A stretch of DNA of 64,000 bases, from NCBI RefSeq assembly GCF_002954685.1, contig NZ_MSCN01000001.1:773600-837599 (forward strand), read 5' to 3'. Numbering within the stretch: the stretch's first letter is position 1; each line of letters starts with the position of its first letter. The notes beneath the pieces were generated by a model that was not told the DNA's origin, searched no databases, and saw only the letters and a list, made by a program, of their open reading frames with translations. The DNA is from Polaribacter porphyrae (GTDB lineage Bacteria > Bacteroidota > Bacteroidia > Flavobacteriales > Flavobacteriaceae). Shown here piece by piece: positions 16,764 through 25,919 of the stretch. A program made the position numbers and the translations under genes.

Positions 16764-17456
16764 ATGCCAAAGATATTAAAGATTAATCATTTAGAGAAAA
16801 CTTACACTAGTGGTTCTAAACAATTAACAGTATTAAAAAATATTTCCTTTGAAGTAGAAGAAGGAAGTATTTTCTCGATAGTTGGTCCTTCTGGAAGTGG
16901 AAAAACGACTTTATTAGGCCTGTGTGCAGGTTTAGACCACCAAACTTCTGGATCTATAGAATTGTGTGGTACTTCTTTAGAAGATTTAAACGAAGATGAA
17001 CGTGCTGAATTAAGAAATAAAAATGTTGGTTTTATTTTCCAAAATTTTCAATTATTGCCTACGTTAACAGCTTTAGAAAATGTAATTGTGCCTTTAGAAT
17101 TGCAGGGTAATAAAAATGCAGCTAAATTCGGAAAGGAATTGTTAACCAAAGTTGGTTTAGCAGATAGGTTGCATCATTATCCAACACAATTATCTGGAGG
17201 TGAGCAACAAAGAGTTGCTTTGGCTAGAGCATTTTCTAACAAACCATCAATATTATTTGCTGATGAACCTACTGGAAATTTAGATGAAGAAACAGGTGAA
17301 AAAGTAATTCAATTACTTTTTGATTTGAATAAAGAAGCTGGAACAACTTTGGTAATTATAACCCACGATTTGGATTTAGCCAACAGAACCCAACAAATTT
17401 TACGTTTAAAAGGAGGGAAGGTAATTTCAAATGAAAAAACAGCTTTAGTTAAATGA
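16764..17456 (+). CDS. ABC transporter ATP-binding protein, YbbA/LolD type
   Basis: 230 aa. Walker [10 protein letters not shown] (about 40-48), Q-loop FQNFQLLP, signature [15 protein letters not shown], Walker [13 protein letters not shown] and H-loop ITHDLDLA are all intact. It energises the FtsX-type permease encoded by the next gene, which it overlaps by 4 nt. The pair with the divergent TesA-like gene corresponds to tesA-ybbA-ybbP of other bacteria. The substrate is unknown; release of hydrophobic compounds from the membrane has been proposed for the family. Confidence 0.92.
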   Translation: MPKILKINHLEKTYTSGSKQLTVLKNISFEVEEGSIFSIVGPSGSGKTTLLGLCAGLDHQTSGSIELCGTSLEDLNEDERAELRNKNVGFIFQNFQLLPTLTALENVIVPLELQGNKNAAKFGKELLTKVGLADRLHHYPTQLSGGEQQRVALARAFSNKPSILFADEPTGNLDEETGEKVIQLLFDLNKEAGTTLVIITHDLDLANRTQQILRLKGGKVISNEKTALVK

Positions 17457-19990
17457 GCAACTTACAATCAAAAGCAGGGTTAAAATGGCTTTTTAAAATG
17501 GCTTGGAGAGATGGGAAAGCAAGCCTTTCTAGATTGATGCTTTTTATGGCATCCATAATTTTAGGAATTGCAGCTGTGGTTTCCATTCAACTATTTAGTG
17601 GTAATTTAAAAGATAATATTAAAAAACAGTCCAAATCGTTAATGGGTGCTGATTTTATTATTGATAGCAGGCAAAAGCCCACAGAAAAAGTACAAGCAAT
17701 TATAGATTCTTTAGGTGCAGATGCATCAGAAGTCAATTTTGTATCAATGGCAGCTTTCCCAAAAAATGAAGACACAAAATTGGTGAAAGTAAGAGCTATA
17801 GAAGGTGCTTTTCCTTTCTATGGAAAATTAACAACTGTCCCTGAAAATGCAGAAAGCACTTATCAAGAATTAGGAGGTGCTTTAGTTGATGCTACTCTAT
17901 TATTACAATACAATTTAAAACCAGGCGATTCTATAAAATTAGGTAAAGTTACGTTTCCGATTCTTGGTGCATTAAAATCTATTCCAGGTAGTACAGCCAT
18001 TTCTTCTTCGGTTGCACCTACTGTTATCATTCCTTATCGTTTTTTAGAAAAAACTGAATTATTGCAATTAGGTAGTAGAACCGAATATCAATATTTCTTT
18101 AAAGCTCCAGATATGGATTTGGAGTTATTAGACAAAGAAATTGACCCTGTTTTAGATGATGAAAATGCAGATTTAGATACACATACTAGCACCAGTCGAA
18201 ATTTAGGTAGAAGATATGAAAATGTTAGTCGCTTTTTAAACTTGGTTGCTTTTATTGCTTTATTATTGGGTTGTATTGGTATTGCAAGTTCAGTACATAT
18301 TTACATTAAAGAAAAGCTTAAAAATGTAGCTGTTTTAAAATGTTTAGGAGCTTCAAGAAAACAATCTTTCTTAATCTATATGATTCAAATACTAGGAATT
18401 GGATTGATTGGTGGTATTATTGGCTCATCTATAGGAATAGCTTTGCAATTCGCTTTTCCTTATATTTTAGAAGAGTTTTTACCATTTGCAGTAGAAGTAT
18501 CAATTTCTTTTCAACCCATTTTAATGGGAATTGCTTTAGGCATTTTAATGTCGGTTTTATTTGCATTATTACCACTTTTAGGCACTTGGTATGTATCGCC
18601 TCTAGAAGTTTTAAGAGGCCAAGAAGAAAATGAACAGAAACCTAAAAAAGCAAGAATTTTAGTTTTTATGGCAATTCTACTTTTTATCTTTTTATTTTCA
18701 TTCTGGATGCTAAAAAGTGCTTTTAATGGAATTCTTTTTACTATCGGAATTTTCATCACATTTGCTATTGTTGCAGGAATTTCAAATGTATTTATTAAAT
18801 TGATTAAAAAGTTTTTTCCTACTTCTTGGGGATTTACTAGTAGGCAAAGTTTATTAAATTTATTTAGACCTAATAACCAAACAATGGTCTTGGTTGTGGC
18901 TATAGGTTTAGGCACTTTTTTGATTAGCACCTTATATTTTACCAAAGATATTTTACTATATAAAACATCTTTAGAGGATAAAAAAATAGATGCAAATATC
19001 ATTTTAATGGATGTACAGCGTAATCAAGAAAAGGCATTGTTAACCCATTTTAAAGCTAACGATTTAGAAGTTATCGATAACATTCCAATTATTACAATGC
19101 GAATTGAGAAAATTCGTGGTAAAACCGCAAATGAAATTAGAAAAGATACAACTATAAAAATGCGAAGATGGATGTTAAATCGCGAATTCAGAGTTACATA
19201 TAGAGATGCATTAGCTGAAACTGAAGAACTACTAGAAGGTGAGTTTACTGGCAAAGCAAATGGGCAAAATATTGTACCAATTTCAATATCAGAAAGTCTT
19301 GCAAGAGATGCAAATCTAAAGTTAGAGGATAAGGTAACGTTTAACATTCAAGGAGTTTTAATGGATACTAAAGTTGGGAGTATTAGAAAAGTAGATTGGA
19401 GTAGTATGCAGGTTAATTTTTTAATTTTGTTTCCAACAGGAGTTTTAGAAAAAGCACCTCAATTTAATGTGATGACTACTTATGCTCCAAACGAAGAAGT
19501 TTCAGCAGATTTACAACGAAATTTGGTAAAGAACTTCCCAAATGTTACCATTTTAGATTTACGCCAAGTATTTACCATTATCGAAGATATTTTAAATAAA
19601 GTTTCTTGGGTTATCAATTTTATGGCATTTTTTAGCATTCTTACTGGTTTTATAGTGTTGATTGGTTCAGTGAGAAACAGTAAATACCAGCGAATAAAAG
19701 AAAGTGTATTACTACGTACTTTGGGTGCCAAAAGCAAACAGATTTTACAAATCACAGCTTTAGAATATGTATATTTAGGTATTTTAGGAAGTTTAACAGG
19801 AATTTTATTATCGCTAATAGGTAGTCAATTATTAGCGACTTTTTTGTTTAAAGAACCTTTTATTCCATCAAGTATTCCTTTTGTGGTGTTTCTCCCAGCA
19901 ATCACATTTTTAGTAGTTGTAATTGGATTGAGTAATTTAAAATCGGTGTTGCAAAGTCCGCCTTTAGAGGTTTTGAGGAAAGAGGTTTAG
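17453..19990 (+). CDS. FtsX-like ABC permease, YbbP type
   Basis: 845 aa. One helix near the N-terminus (about 25-48), a periplasmic MacB-like domain, then three helices with the FtsX core (IKEKLKNVAVLKCLGAS), a second set after about 395, another periplasmic region and a final FtsX core (ESVLLRTLGAKSKQILQI) before the last helices. Ten helices in two FtsX repeats is the YbbP/MlaE-unlike, large-permease layout. Translationally coupled to the ATPase (ATGA overlap). Confidence 0.9.
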   Translation: MSNLQSKAGLKWLFKMAWRDGKASLSRLMLFMASIILGIAAVVSIQLFSGNLKDNIKKQSKSLMGADFIIDSRQKPTEKVQAIIDSLGADASEVNFVSMAAFPKNEDTKLVKVRAIEGAFPFYGKLTTVPENAESTYQELGGALVDATLLLQYNLKPGDSIKLGKVTFPILGALKSIPGSTAISSSVAPTVIIPYRFLEKTELLQLGSRTEYQYFFKAPDMDLELLDKEIDPVLDDENADLDTHTSTSRNLGRRYENVSRFLNLVAFIALLLGCIGIASSVHIYIKEKLKNVAVLKCLGASRKQSFLIYMIQILGIGLIGGIIGSSIGIALQFAFPYILEEFLPFAVEVSISFQPILMGIALGILMSVLFALLPLLGTWYVSPLEVLRGQEENEQKPKKARILVFMAILLFIFLFSFWMLKSAFNGILFTIGIFITFAIVAGISNVFIKLIKKFFPTSWGFTSRQSLLNLFRPNNQTMVLVVAIGLGTFLISTLYFTKDILLYKTSLEDKKIDANIILMDVQRNQEKALLTHFKANDLEVIDNIPIITMRIEKIRGKTANEIRKDTTIKMRRWMLNREFRVTYRDALAETEELLEGEFTGKANGQNIVPISISESLARDANLKLEDKVTFNIQGVLMDTKVGSIRKVDWSSMQVNFLILFPTGVLEKAPQFNVMTTYAPNEEVSADLQRNLVKNFPNVTILDLRQVFTIIEDILNKVSWVINFMAFFSILTGFIVLIGSVRNSKYQRIKESVLLRTLGAKSKQILQITALEYVYLGILGSLTGILLSLIGSQLLATFLFKEPFIPSSIPFVVFLPAITFLVVVIGLSNLKSVLQSPPLEVLRKEV

Positions 19991-20123
19991 AATTTTAATA
20001 TTACTAATAAACAATTCAATTTATCTAATACTTTCATTTATTTTATCAATTAAAAATAAGAGATATTAAAACCTTCATTTAGTAAATTTATAGTATCCTA
20101 TTTTACCTATAAATTTGAACAGA

Positions 20124-20573
20124 ATGCAAAATATCGACTTTAAAAAAATAGACCAAAAAATTGCTGAAAAAATGAGGGTTTTCAGCATACCTGCACTTCG
20201 TATTTCATTCGGAATTATCTTTTTTTGGTTTGGTATTTTAAAACCTTTTGGATTGTCTTCAGCAGCATCACTTTTAAAAGCAACAGTGGCTTGGCTGCCT
20301 TTTGGTTCACCAGAAAATTGGTTAATTGTTATTGGCTGGTGGGAAGTAGTTATAGGAATTTGTTTCTTATTTCAAAAAACTACACGAATTGCTATTGCAC
20401 TCTTGTTTTTACAAATGGTGGGTACATTTATGCCTCTTGTTTTTTTACCAGAAATCACTTTTCAACAAAATAATATTCTGCTACCAACATTAGAAGGGCA
20501 ATACATTATTAAAAATCTAATGGTAATCTCTGCAGCTTTGGTTATTGGTGGTACTGTTTATAAAAGAAAATAA
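20124..20573 (+). CDS. DoxX-like membrane protein
   Basis: 149 aa from the ATG at 20124 (MQNIDFKK); a TTG three codons upstream is possible. It has four predicted helices (about 25-45, 64-84, 87-110, 122-145), and LRISFGIIFFWFGILKPFG at the first helix is typical of the DoxX/YkgB superfamily of four-helix proteins. The function of the family is poorly defined. It stands alone between the ABC operon and the acyl-CoA oxidase. Confidence 0.75.
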   Translation: MQNIDFKKIDQKIAEKMRVFSIPALRISFGIIFFWFGILKPFGLSSAASLLKATVAWLPFGSPENWLIVIGWWEVVIGICFLFQKTTRIAIALLFLQMVGTFMPLVFLPEITFQQNNILLPTLEGQYIIKNLMVISAALVIGGTVYKRK

Positions 20574-20813
20574 AAAGAGTTTTCTACAATTTATATTTGT
20601 AAAGGTTTTTATTGTTTCATTTAGATACATAAAACCCAATGAATATTATATAAATTTTATGTTGATGACTCATAACATCAGATTTCAAAAGTCAAATTTT
20701 AAAGGCGAAGAATACTAAATTGAAAAAAATAGCAACAAACTTAAGCCAAGTAATAAATTAAATTATTTGCTAAAACTAGATAAAAACAAAGACCTATATC
20801 TAGATTTCTCTTT

Positions 20814-23078
20814 TTAATTCGCAATAGGTGCTTCCAAACAATGCTCAGGGATACCAAAACCATCAACCAAAACCCCAATATGAGGTCTTAATTCTGTAGA
20901 AAGTCGTTCTACTCGTTGACGAATTGCTTTCGATTTTGTTCCATTAATATACCCTTGTTCTAAATACCAAGTAGCATCTTTTCGCAAATGATGTAGTGCA
21001 TACAAAACACCTAGTTTTTTGAATAATGCCTTATTTTTATCGTCAGAAATCGTTGCTGTAAAATCGTCAAAAATAGTATATGCCAATTCTATACTATACG
21101 CTTTTCCTAAAGCTAATAAATGCGTTTGCACCTTTAAAAAGGCTTGATATGCAGGGATTCCTTTTTTTACATAATCTCGAATACGCATAGCAACTGTATA
21201 CGTTAACCTTCTAGTACGAAAATTAAATGCATGTTTATGAAATTTTGGATTGTACAAATGATCTTTGTCTACATTATTAGTATATGCAGGATTTATTGTA
21301 TTCAACTTATCACTAATTCTAGCACCCAACAATTTCAAAACTGCTGTAAAACCAGCACTGTTGAATTCCGATTTAAAATCAGATAAAACTCCTTTTGCAG
21401 CCAATTGTAACAAAACATGATTATCACCTTCAAAAGTGGTAAAGATATCTACATCACCTTTTAAATCTGCAATTTGATTTTCTAATAAATATCCTTTTCC
21501 TCCACAAGCTTCTCTACATTCTTGTATGGTATCATTGGCAAACCATGTTATAATCGATTTTAAGCCAGCAACTTGTGTTTCTATTTTTCGTTTGTCTACA
21601 AGATTCGGATCACTATAGGTTTTCATAATATGTGTAAGTGTAACATCATACACAAAACAAGAGGCAACTGCAGGTGTTAATCGCAATTGATGGCTTGGAT
21701 AATCCATCAACAAATCTTCTTGAATCTTTATGCTATCATTAAATTGCCTTCTTTTTAAAGCGTGTTTTACAGCAATAGCCAATGCCTTTTTTGCACCTCC
21801 AAGTCCTGCTCTTGCAACACAAATTCTACCTCCAACCAAAGTACCTAACATGGTAAAGAAACGTTTACTTGGGTTTTCTATAGCTGAATGATAATTTCCT
21901 TCAGGAGTAATATCTCCATATTTATTTAATAGATTTTCTCTTGGAACTCGTACTTGATGAAACCAAATTTTACCATTGTCAACACCATTTAAACCTAATT
22001 TATAACCATTGTCTTCTATTGTAACACCAGCCATTAATTGATGATTTTTATCACGAATTGGTACTAAAATAGCATGCACTCCTTGATTTTTACCTTTAAC
22101 AATTAATTGTGCAAATACAGAAGCCATTGTGGAATCTAAAGCATTACCAATGTATTCTTTATTGTCGTTTTTTCCTGGAGTATGAATAACAATACTATCT
22201 GTTTTTTCATCATAAGTGGCTGTTGTTTTAATACCTCTTACATTCGATCCATGACCAGTTTCAGTCATTGCAAAAGAACCTAAAAGATTTGCCTTGCCAG
22301 TTGCTGATAAGTACAAATCATGATGCTTTTTCGTCCCCAGTTTTTGAATACTTCCTCCAAAAAGACCAAATTGCACACCAAATTTTACAGCCATACTGCC
22401 ATCAACAAACATCATATTCTCGAAAATAGCAGCATAACCAGGCATATTTTCTGTGCCTCCATAAACTTCTGGAAAAGCCATTGCTCCATAGCCTTTTTCT
22501 GCTAAAAATGCTATTTGTTTTAAAACATGAGTTCTAAATGCTTCTTTAGTTCTTCTTGTTTGCCAATTAAAAATAGGATTTTTTAAGTCTTTTCTAAATT
22601 CATCAATTACTTTAGTTTGTGCTCCTTTTAAGATAGTATCGATTTCATTTGAATCATAAAAGTTAGAAGTAATTTCTTTATCAATTTCAATTTCAAATAA
22701 GTGATTGTAGTGATTGGGCTGAATCCCTAAATTTATTTCAATCTCTTTTAAATGTGTATTAAAAGGACATGCTGCAAAATGATGGCAAATCATTTTTTGA
22801 CTAAAAGTGGATAGGGGATAGGTGTCATTTTCTACTAACTTTACATTAGAATTATCTATGGTATTTTTCCAATGCTTTAACTCATTATTACTTGGTGGAT
22901 TCTTTTTGTCTAAACATTGTGTTAGATACTTATAATCTTCTTTGGTAACTGTATCATCTTGTTCAATGGCATTTTTTACCACAGAAATTTCGGAATAGGA
23001 TAATAAATCATCAGACCAAATGACATAAAAAAACGGAATGTATTGTAAAATACCAGCAGAATAATTATTTGTTTTCAT
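20814..23078 (-). CDS. Acyl-CoA dehydrogenase/oxidase family protein, long form
   Basis: 754 aa. An N-terminal helical extension of about 130 residues is followed by the acyl-CoA dehydrogenase fold. FAMTETGHGSNVRGIKTTA and, near residue 545, ACGGKGYLLENQIADLKGDVD followed by TFEGDNHVLLQLAAK are signatures closer to acyl-CoA oxidases (peroxisomal ACOX) than to ordinary dehydrogenases. It likely oxidises fatty acyl-CoA to trans-2-enoyl-CoA with FAD; whether O2 or an electron-transfer protein is the acceptor cannot be told. Single gene. Confidence 0.88.
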   Translation of the reverse strand: MKTNNYSAGILQYIPFFYVIWSDDLLSYSEISVVKNAIEQDDTVTKEDYKYLTQCLDKKNPPSNNELKHWKNTIDNSNVKLVENDTYPLSTFSQKMICHHFAACPFNTHLKEIEINLGIQPNHYNHLFEIEIDKEITSNFYDSNEIDTILKGAQTKVIDEFRKDLKNPIFNWQTRRTKEAFRTHVLKQIAFLAEKGYGAMAFPEVYGGTENMPGYAAIFENMMFVDGSMAVKFGVQFGLFGGSIQKLGTKKHHDLYLSATGKANLLGSFAMTETGHGSNVRGIKTTATYDEKTDSIVIHTPGKNDNKEYIGNALDSTMASVFAQLIVKGKNQGVHAILVPIRDKNHQLMAGVTIEDNGYKLGLNGVDNGKIWFHQVRVPRENLLNKYGDITPEGNYHSAIENPSKRFFTMLGTLVGGRICVARAGLGGAKKALAIAVKHALKRRQFNDSIKIQEDLLMDYPSHQLRLTPAVASCFVYDVTLTHIMKTYSDPNLVDKRKIETQVAGLKSIITWFANDTIQECREACGGKGYLLENQIADLKGDVDIFTTFEGDNHVLLQLAAKGVLSDFKSEFNSAGFTAVLKLLGARISDKLNTINPAYTNNVDKDHLYNPKFHKHAFNFRTRRLTYTVAMRIRDYVKKGIPAYQAFLKVQTHLLALGKAYSIELAYTIFDDFTATISDDKNKALFKKLGVLYALHHLRKDATWYLEQGYINGTKSKAIRQRVERLSTELRPHIGVLVDGFGIPEHCLEAPIAN

Positions 23079-23294
23079 AGCTTCAATTTACAATAAATAG
23101 AATTATGTTAACTATAAAAAACGGTTAAAATTATTATTGATATGTTGCCTAGATAGTAATTAGTTTAAATTGTAGCTTTTAATAAAGAATCATCCACTGG
23201 ATAATCCATAATTTAAAAATACATTATAGTTTACAGTATTTTTATCATATTTTTCACTAAATTTGTTAAAAAAATATACAAATTTTATAATAAA

Positions 23295-23603
23295 ATGATA
23301 AATATAGTTGAACAATATAATAATTATATTCAGCAAATCCCTCAATTGATAAATGAGACCGATTACAAAGCCAGTCATTTTATAAAGTTGCTTGGATTGA
23401 AACCACCAACTTATTATAGGAAGTTAAGAGAGAACGCTTTTTCTATTGAGGAAGTTAATATTTTAACAAAAGCTTTGTTTCCTAAAGAAGCATATTTACA
23501 AGAGCTTAAAAGAGATTTAGCTATTTCTGATGATGACTTTAAAAATGGTAGAGTTATAGAGCATAGTGTGGTTATGAAACAATTAAAAGAAAAATATTTA
23601 TAG
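23295..23603 (+). CDS. HTH antitoxin-like protein
   Basis: 102 aa. Residues about 22-60 form a helix-turn-helix (KASHFIKLLGLKPPTYYRKL). The C-terminal tail ISDDDFKNGRVIEHSVVMKQL resembles the toxin-neutralising end of XRE/ParD-type antitoxins. The neighbouring RelE/ParE-like gene lies downstream in the opposite (convergent) orientation 24 nt away, which is unusual for a type II toxin-antitoxin pair. It could also be a solitary regulator. Confidence 0.6.
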   Translation: MINIVEQYNNYIQQIPQLINETDYKASHFIKLLGLKPPTYYRKLRENAFSIEEVNILTKALFPKEAYLQELKRDLAISDDDFKNGRVIEHSVVMKQLKEKYL

Positions 23604-23627
23604 CCAAAAAGGTTTTTTGTAATTGTT

Positions 23628-23882
23628 CTAAAAAGACCGAATAATAATTTGATTATCTCTTATTTCATAAAATAAATAAATCTGTTTTACTACTAAAATT
23701 TTATGACTACCTATTTGCTTGTCATATTTACCTAGGTTAGGATTTGTAGAAAGTGAATTTATTAAACTGTCAAGTTTATTTAAGTAATTAGAAGACAATA
23801 CTTTTTGCTCCCAATTTTCGGTTAAGTAATCAACATTTTTTTGATTCTCAATTACTGCTTTTTCTGTCCATACAATTTTCAC
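23628..23882 (-). CDS. RelE/ParE-like toxin, probably C-terminally short
   Basis: 84 aa from a GTG at 23882 (VKIVWTEKAVIENQKNVDYL). The frame is open to 23948, but the upstream residues are hydrophobic and foreign to the family. The RelE/ParE fold is suggested by the N-terminal strand and two helices, then GSHKILVVKQIYLFYEIRDNQIIIRSF. Most relatives continue with a short end such as LWDNRQNP, which is missing here. It acts, if functional, as an mRNA interferase or gyrase poison. Convergent to the antitoxin-like gene at 23295. Confidence 0.6.
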   Translation of the reverse strand: MKIVWTEKAVIENQKNVDYLTENWEQKVLSSNYLNKLDSLINSLSTNPNLGKYDKQIGSHKILVVKQIYLFYEIRDNQIIIRSF

Positions 23883-24008
23883 AAGCCAAACATAATGAAT
23901 AATTACTAATATTTTATATAGAATTATTTTGGTTACTATATAGAACAAGTCATTTTATAGGAATCTTTTAATTATGAATCATTAACTGGATAAATTAAAA
24001 AAACAAAG

Positions 24009-24137
24009 ATGAATATGAAAGAATTAATTTTAACACTAGTAGTAAGTTTTACAACGCTTAATGTAGTCAAATACATAGTAGAATTCACAACTTTACTTGG
24101 CGACAATGTTGCAACATCCGACAGGTTCCGCAACTAA
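24009..24137 (+). CDS. Possible small or truncated ORF overlapping the tRNA-like element
   Basis: 42 codons: MNMKELILTLVVSF... then TTLLGDNVATSDRFRN and a stop. The hydrophobic start looks like a signal or anchor segment; the end runs into the tRNA-like sequence. It may be the 5' remnant of a gene cut by insertion of the defence island. Coding evidence is weak. Confidence 0.25.
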   Translation: MNMKELILTLVVSFTTLNVVKYIVEFTTLLGDNVATSDRFRN

Positions 24138-24213
24138 ATAATTAATTGTAATGTTTTATGAACGTAACCTTTATACTTATGGATGAGTCCTCGGTTCGAA
24201 CCCGAGACCTGTC
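24120..24213 (+). ncRNA. tRNA-like element with degenerate core
   Basis: GACAGGT (24120-24126) pairs perfectly with ACCTGTC (24207-24213) as a 7-bp acceptor stem. A perfect TPsiC arm, CTCGG-TTCGAAC-CCGAG (24190-24206), sits directly before the 3' acceptor strand, and G at 24214 would be the discriminator. The central 63 nt form no D arm or anticodon arm that I can find. A strong terminator follows at once. It may be a decayed tRNA, a tRNA-derived integration scar or a small structured RNA. Confidence 0.4.
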
Positions 24214-24216
24214 GCT

Positions 24217-24242
24217 AAAAAAGCCGCATTGTGCGGCTTTTT
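24217..24242. terminator. Strong bidirectional terminator
   Basis: AAGCCGCA-TTG-TGCGGCTT (24221-24239) flanked by A and T runs. On the plus strand it ends the tRNA-like element; on the minus strand it lies downstream of the E2-like gene and would end the CBASS operon. Confidence 0.85.
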
Positions 24243-24281
24243 AAATTTAAAACAATTAATAGAGAATGAAGTACTTCTTAA

Positions 24282-24725
24282 TTAATGCTTAACTTCTTTA
24301 TCCAACCAAACACCATATTTTAACCACAACTCATAAGTAACAAGCCATTTTGAAATCCAAGGAATTGTATCTACAAAATTAAATTGCATATATGGAGACA
24401 AATCACTTGGATGATATAAACAAAGGCTATGGTTATAATATAAATGTGGAACTTTCCCAAATTTAATTGCTTTATCTATCACAAAAATGTTTTCCTTTCT
24501 GCCTTTTTTGTTTGGGTCATACTCAAAAACTGTTTCGTAATTGTTTTTACAACCTTTAGGCTTAATTTTTCCACCTCCAATAAGTTTTCCGTCTTTAACA
24601 AATGATTTAATCCAATCAAAGTTATCCTCAATTAACTTTTGCTGAATATGTGCACTTATGAGGTCTTTTGTTATATCTGTTGGTTTATATTTTTTATTTA
24701 TATCAATTTTACTCAATACCTCCAA
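24282..24725 (-). CDS. CBASS-associated E2-like (UBC-fold) protein
   Basis: 147 aa. The C-terminal half has the pattern of prokaryotic E2-like proteins found with CD-NTases: H94, then NHSLCLYHPSD with candidate catalytic C102, and TIPWISKWLVTYELWLKYGVW. In short type II CBASS such an E2-only protein acts on the C-terminus of the cyclase and controls its activity, without the E1 or JAB partners of the long type; neither of those is encoded here. It overlaps the CD-NTase gene by 17 nt and is the last gene of the operon. Confidence 0.75.
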   Translation of the reverse strand: MEVLSKIDINKKYKPTDITKDLISAHIQQKLIEDNFDWIKSFVKDGKLIGGGKIKPKGCKNNYETVFEYDPNKKGRKENIFVIDKAIKFGKVPHLYYNHSLCLYHPSDLSPYMQFNFVDTIPWISKWLVTYELWLKYGVWLDKEVKH

Positions 24726-25917
24726 AATTCCTATTTGCTTTACTTTTATAACCTGTAGAACTATTTATATTCCCTGATTTATCAACAAAAGTGTTACCTG
24801 ACATTATCGTCACCCCAACAGCTTCTAACTGATTTCCTTCATTTTTCGATAACTCTTTTAATTGGTCTGTTAAGATTCCTTTAATTCTATCGCTTCCAAA
24901 CAACTCTTCAGCAACTCCAAAGTTCCTGTTTTTAAGCTTTTCCCATTTCTCTTTATAACTTTTTGCAAAAGCTATAAATTGATTGTAGTACTCTTTTTCT
25001 TTATTCCATTTTTCAGTAAAATTTTCTTCAGTATTTACTGGGTTCAAAACTTTTATTCTTTTGTATACACCTTGACTTTCAAATAAATATTGATAATCTG
25101 TGTATCGCTTTACTATTTTATTTAAAATACTATCTATAGTTTGATAAATTGAAGGTTCTCCTTCATATAATTCACCAAAAATTGTAGTTAAAACAATACT
25201 TGAGGTTTTATATTTTGGATTTTTTTCAAAATAGATATCTCGATATCTCTTTGTTAACTGGACAGCTCTTTTAAGAGGTTCTTTGCTATAGATATCATCA
25301 TTTGGTAATTCTTCTTGTTCAGCTTTTGCTTCATTTAAAGCGGAAAATGTTCTAAATGCTTTGTTAAGATTTGAACTAGATACAGTTTCTGCTTTTTGAG
25401 TAAACCAATTTGCATAGCCTTTTGGGTTTGAGGATGTCCAAGAGCTTAATTCTCTGTCTGGAACCATAATTTTGCTATCACCATTAATTACAATACAACC
25501 AGGAAGTACGTCCATATGAAAATCTCCTACATAATCAATACGTGCACATCTATTTTTCTTAACTAACTTCTCTTTAAAGATATCATTATTACTTAAAACT
25601 CGAATTAAGTGATTATATATCTCTGATGAAGTATAGTTATAATAAGAATCTCTTATTTCAACAGTTATATCTAAATCAAACTCTTCTTTACCTCTTGGTT
25701 TTACTGTTGTTCCTATTGCTTTTGACCCTTGAGGATATACTAAAAAATCAACTTTTGAAAAAAATATTTCATCTTTTTCAAGTATATCATATACAGCATT
25801 ATAAGCCGATTCCATTCTCTTTTTTCTTGTTTCATCTAATTCTAATGAAACTGCAATTCGCGTTAATATATCTTCTCTTTGAAGACCATTATTATGTAAA
25901 TATTGTTGTAAATTCAT
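24709..25917 (-). CDS. CD-NTase (SMODS nucleotidyltransferase), CBASS cyclase
   Basis: 402 aa. The nucleotidyltransferase core has the GS motif in VYPQGSKAIGTTVKP (G64-S65), the metal-binding D81 and D83 in EEFDLDITVE, and a third Asp at about D136 (FHMDVLPG). The helical second lobe extends to about 330. The last 50 residues are a flexible tail rich in Gly, Ser and Asn ending NRNFGGIE, the kind of tail targeted by the CBASS E2. On sensing phage it should make a cyclic di- or oligonucleotide that activates the effector. Starts 2 nt after the NUDIX gene stop. Confidence 0.9.
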   Translation of the reverse strand: MNLQQYLHNNGLQREDILTRIAVSLELDETRKKRMESAYNAVYDILEKDEIFFSKVDFLVYPQGSKAIGTTVKPRGKEEFDLDITVEIRDSYYNYTSSEIYNHLIRVLSNNDIFKEKLVKKNRCARIDYVGDFHMDVLPGCIVINGDSKIMVPDRELSSWTSSNPKGYANWFTQKAETVSSSNLNKAFRTFSALNEAKAEQEELPNDDIYSKEPLKRAVQLTKRYRDIYFEKNPKYKTSSIVLTTIFGELYEGEPSIYQTIDSILNKIVKRYTDYQYLFESQGVYKRIKVLNPVNTEENFTEKWNKEKEYYNQFIAFAKSYKEKWEKLKNRNFGVAEELFGSDRIKGILTDQLKELSKNEGNQLEAVGVTIMSGNTFVDKSGNINSSTGYKSKANRNFGGIE

Positions 25918-25919
25918 TT

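Noticed and set aside
18340..19755. Several ORFs inside the YbbP-type permease gene
   Set aside because: They are out-of-frame shadows of one continuous, well-conserved gene.
23295..23948. A standard type II toxin-antitoxin operon
   Set aside because: The genes are convergent and cannot be co-transcribed; the pairing is left as a hypothesis.
24120..24213. A functional tRNA gene
   Set aside because: Acceptor and T arms are perfect, but no D arm, anticodon arm or plausible variable loop can be drawn in the 63-nt core.
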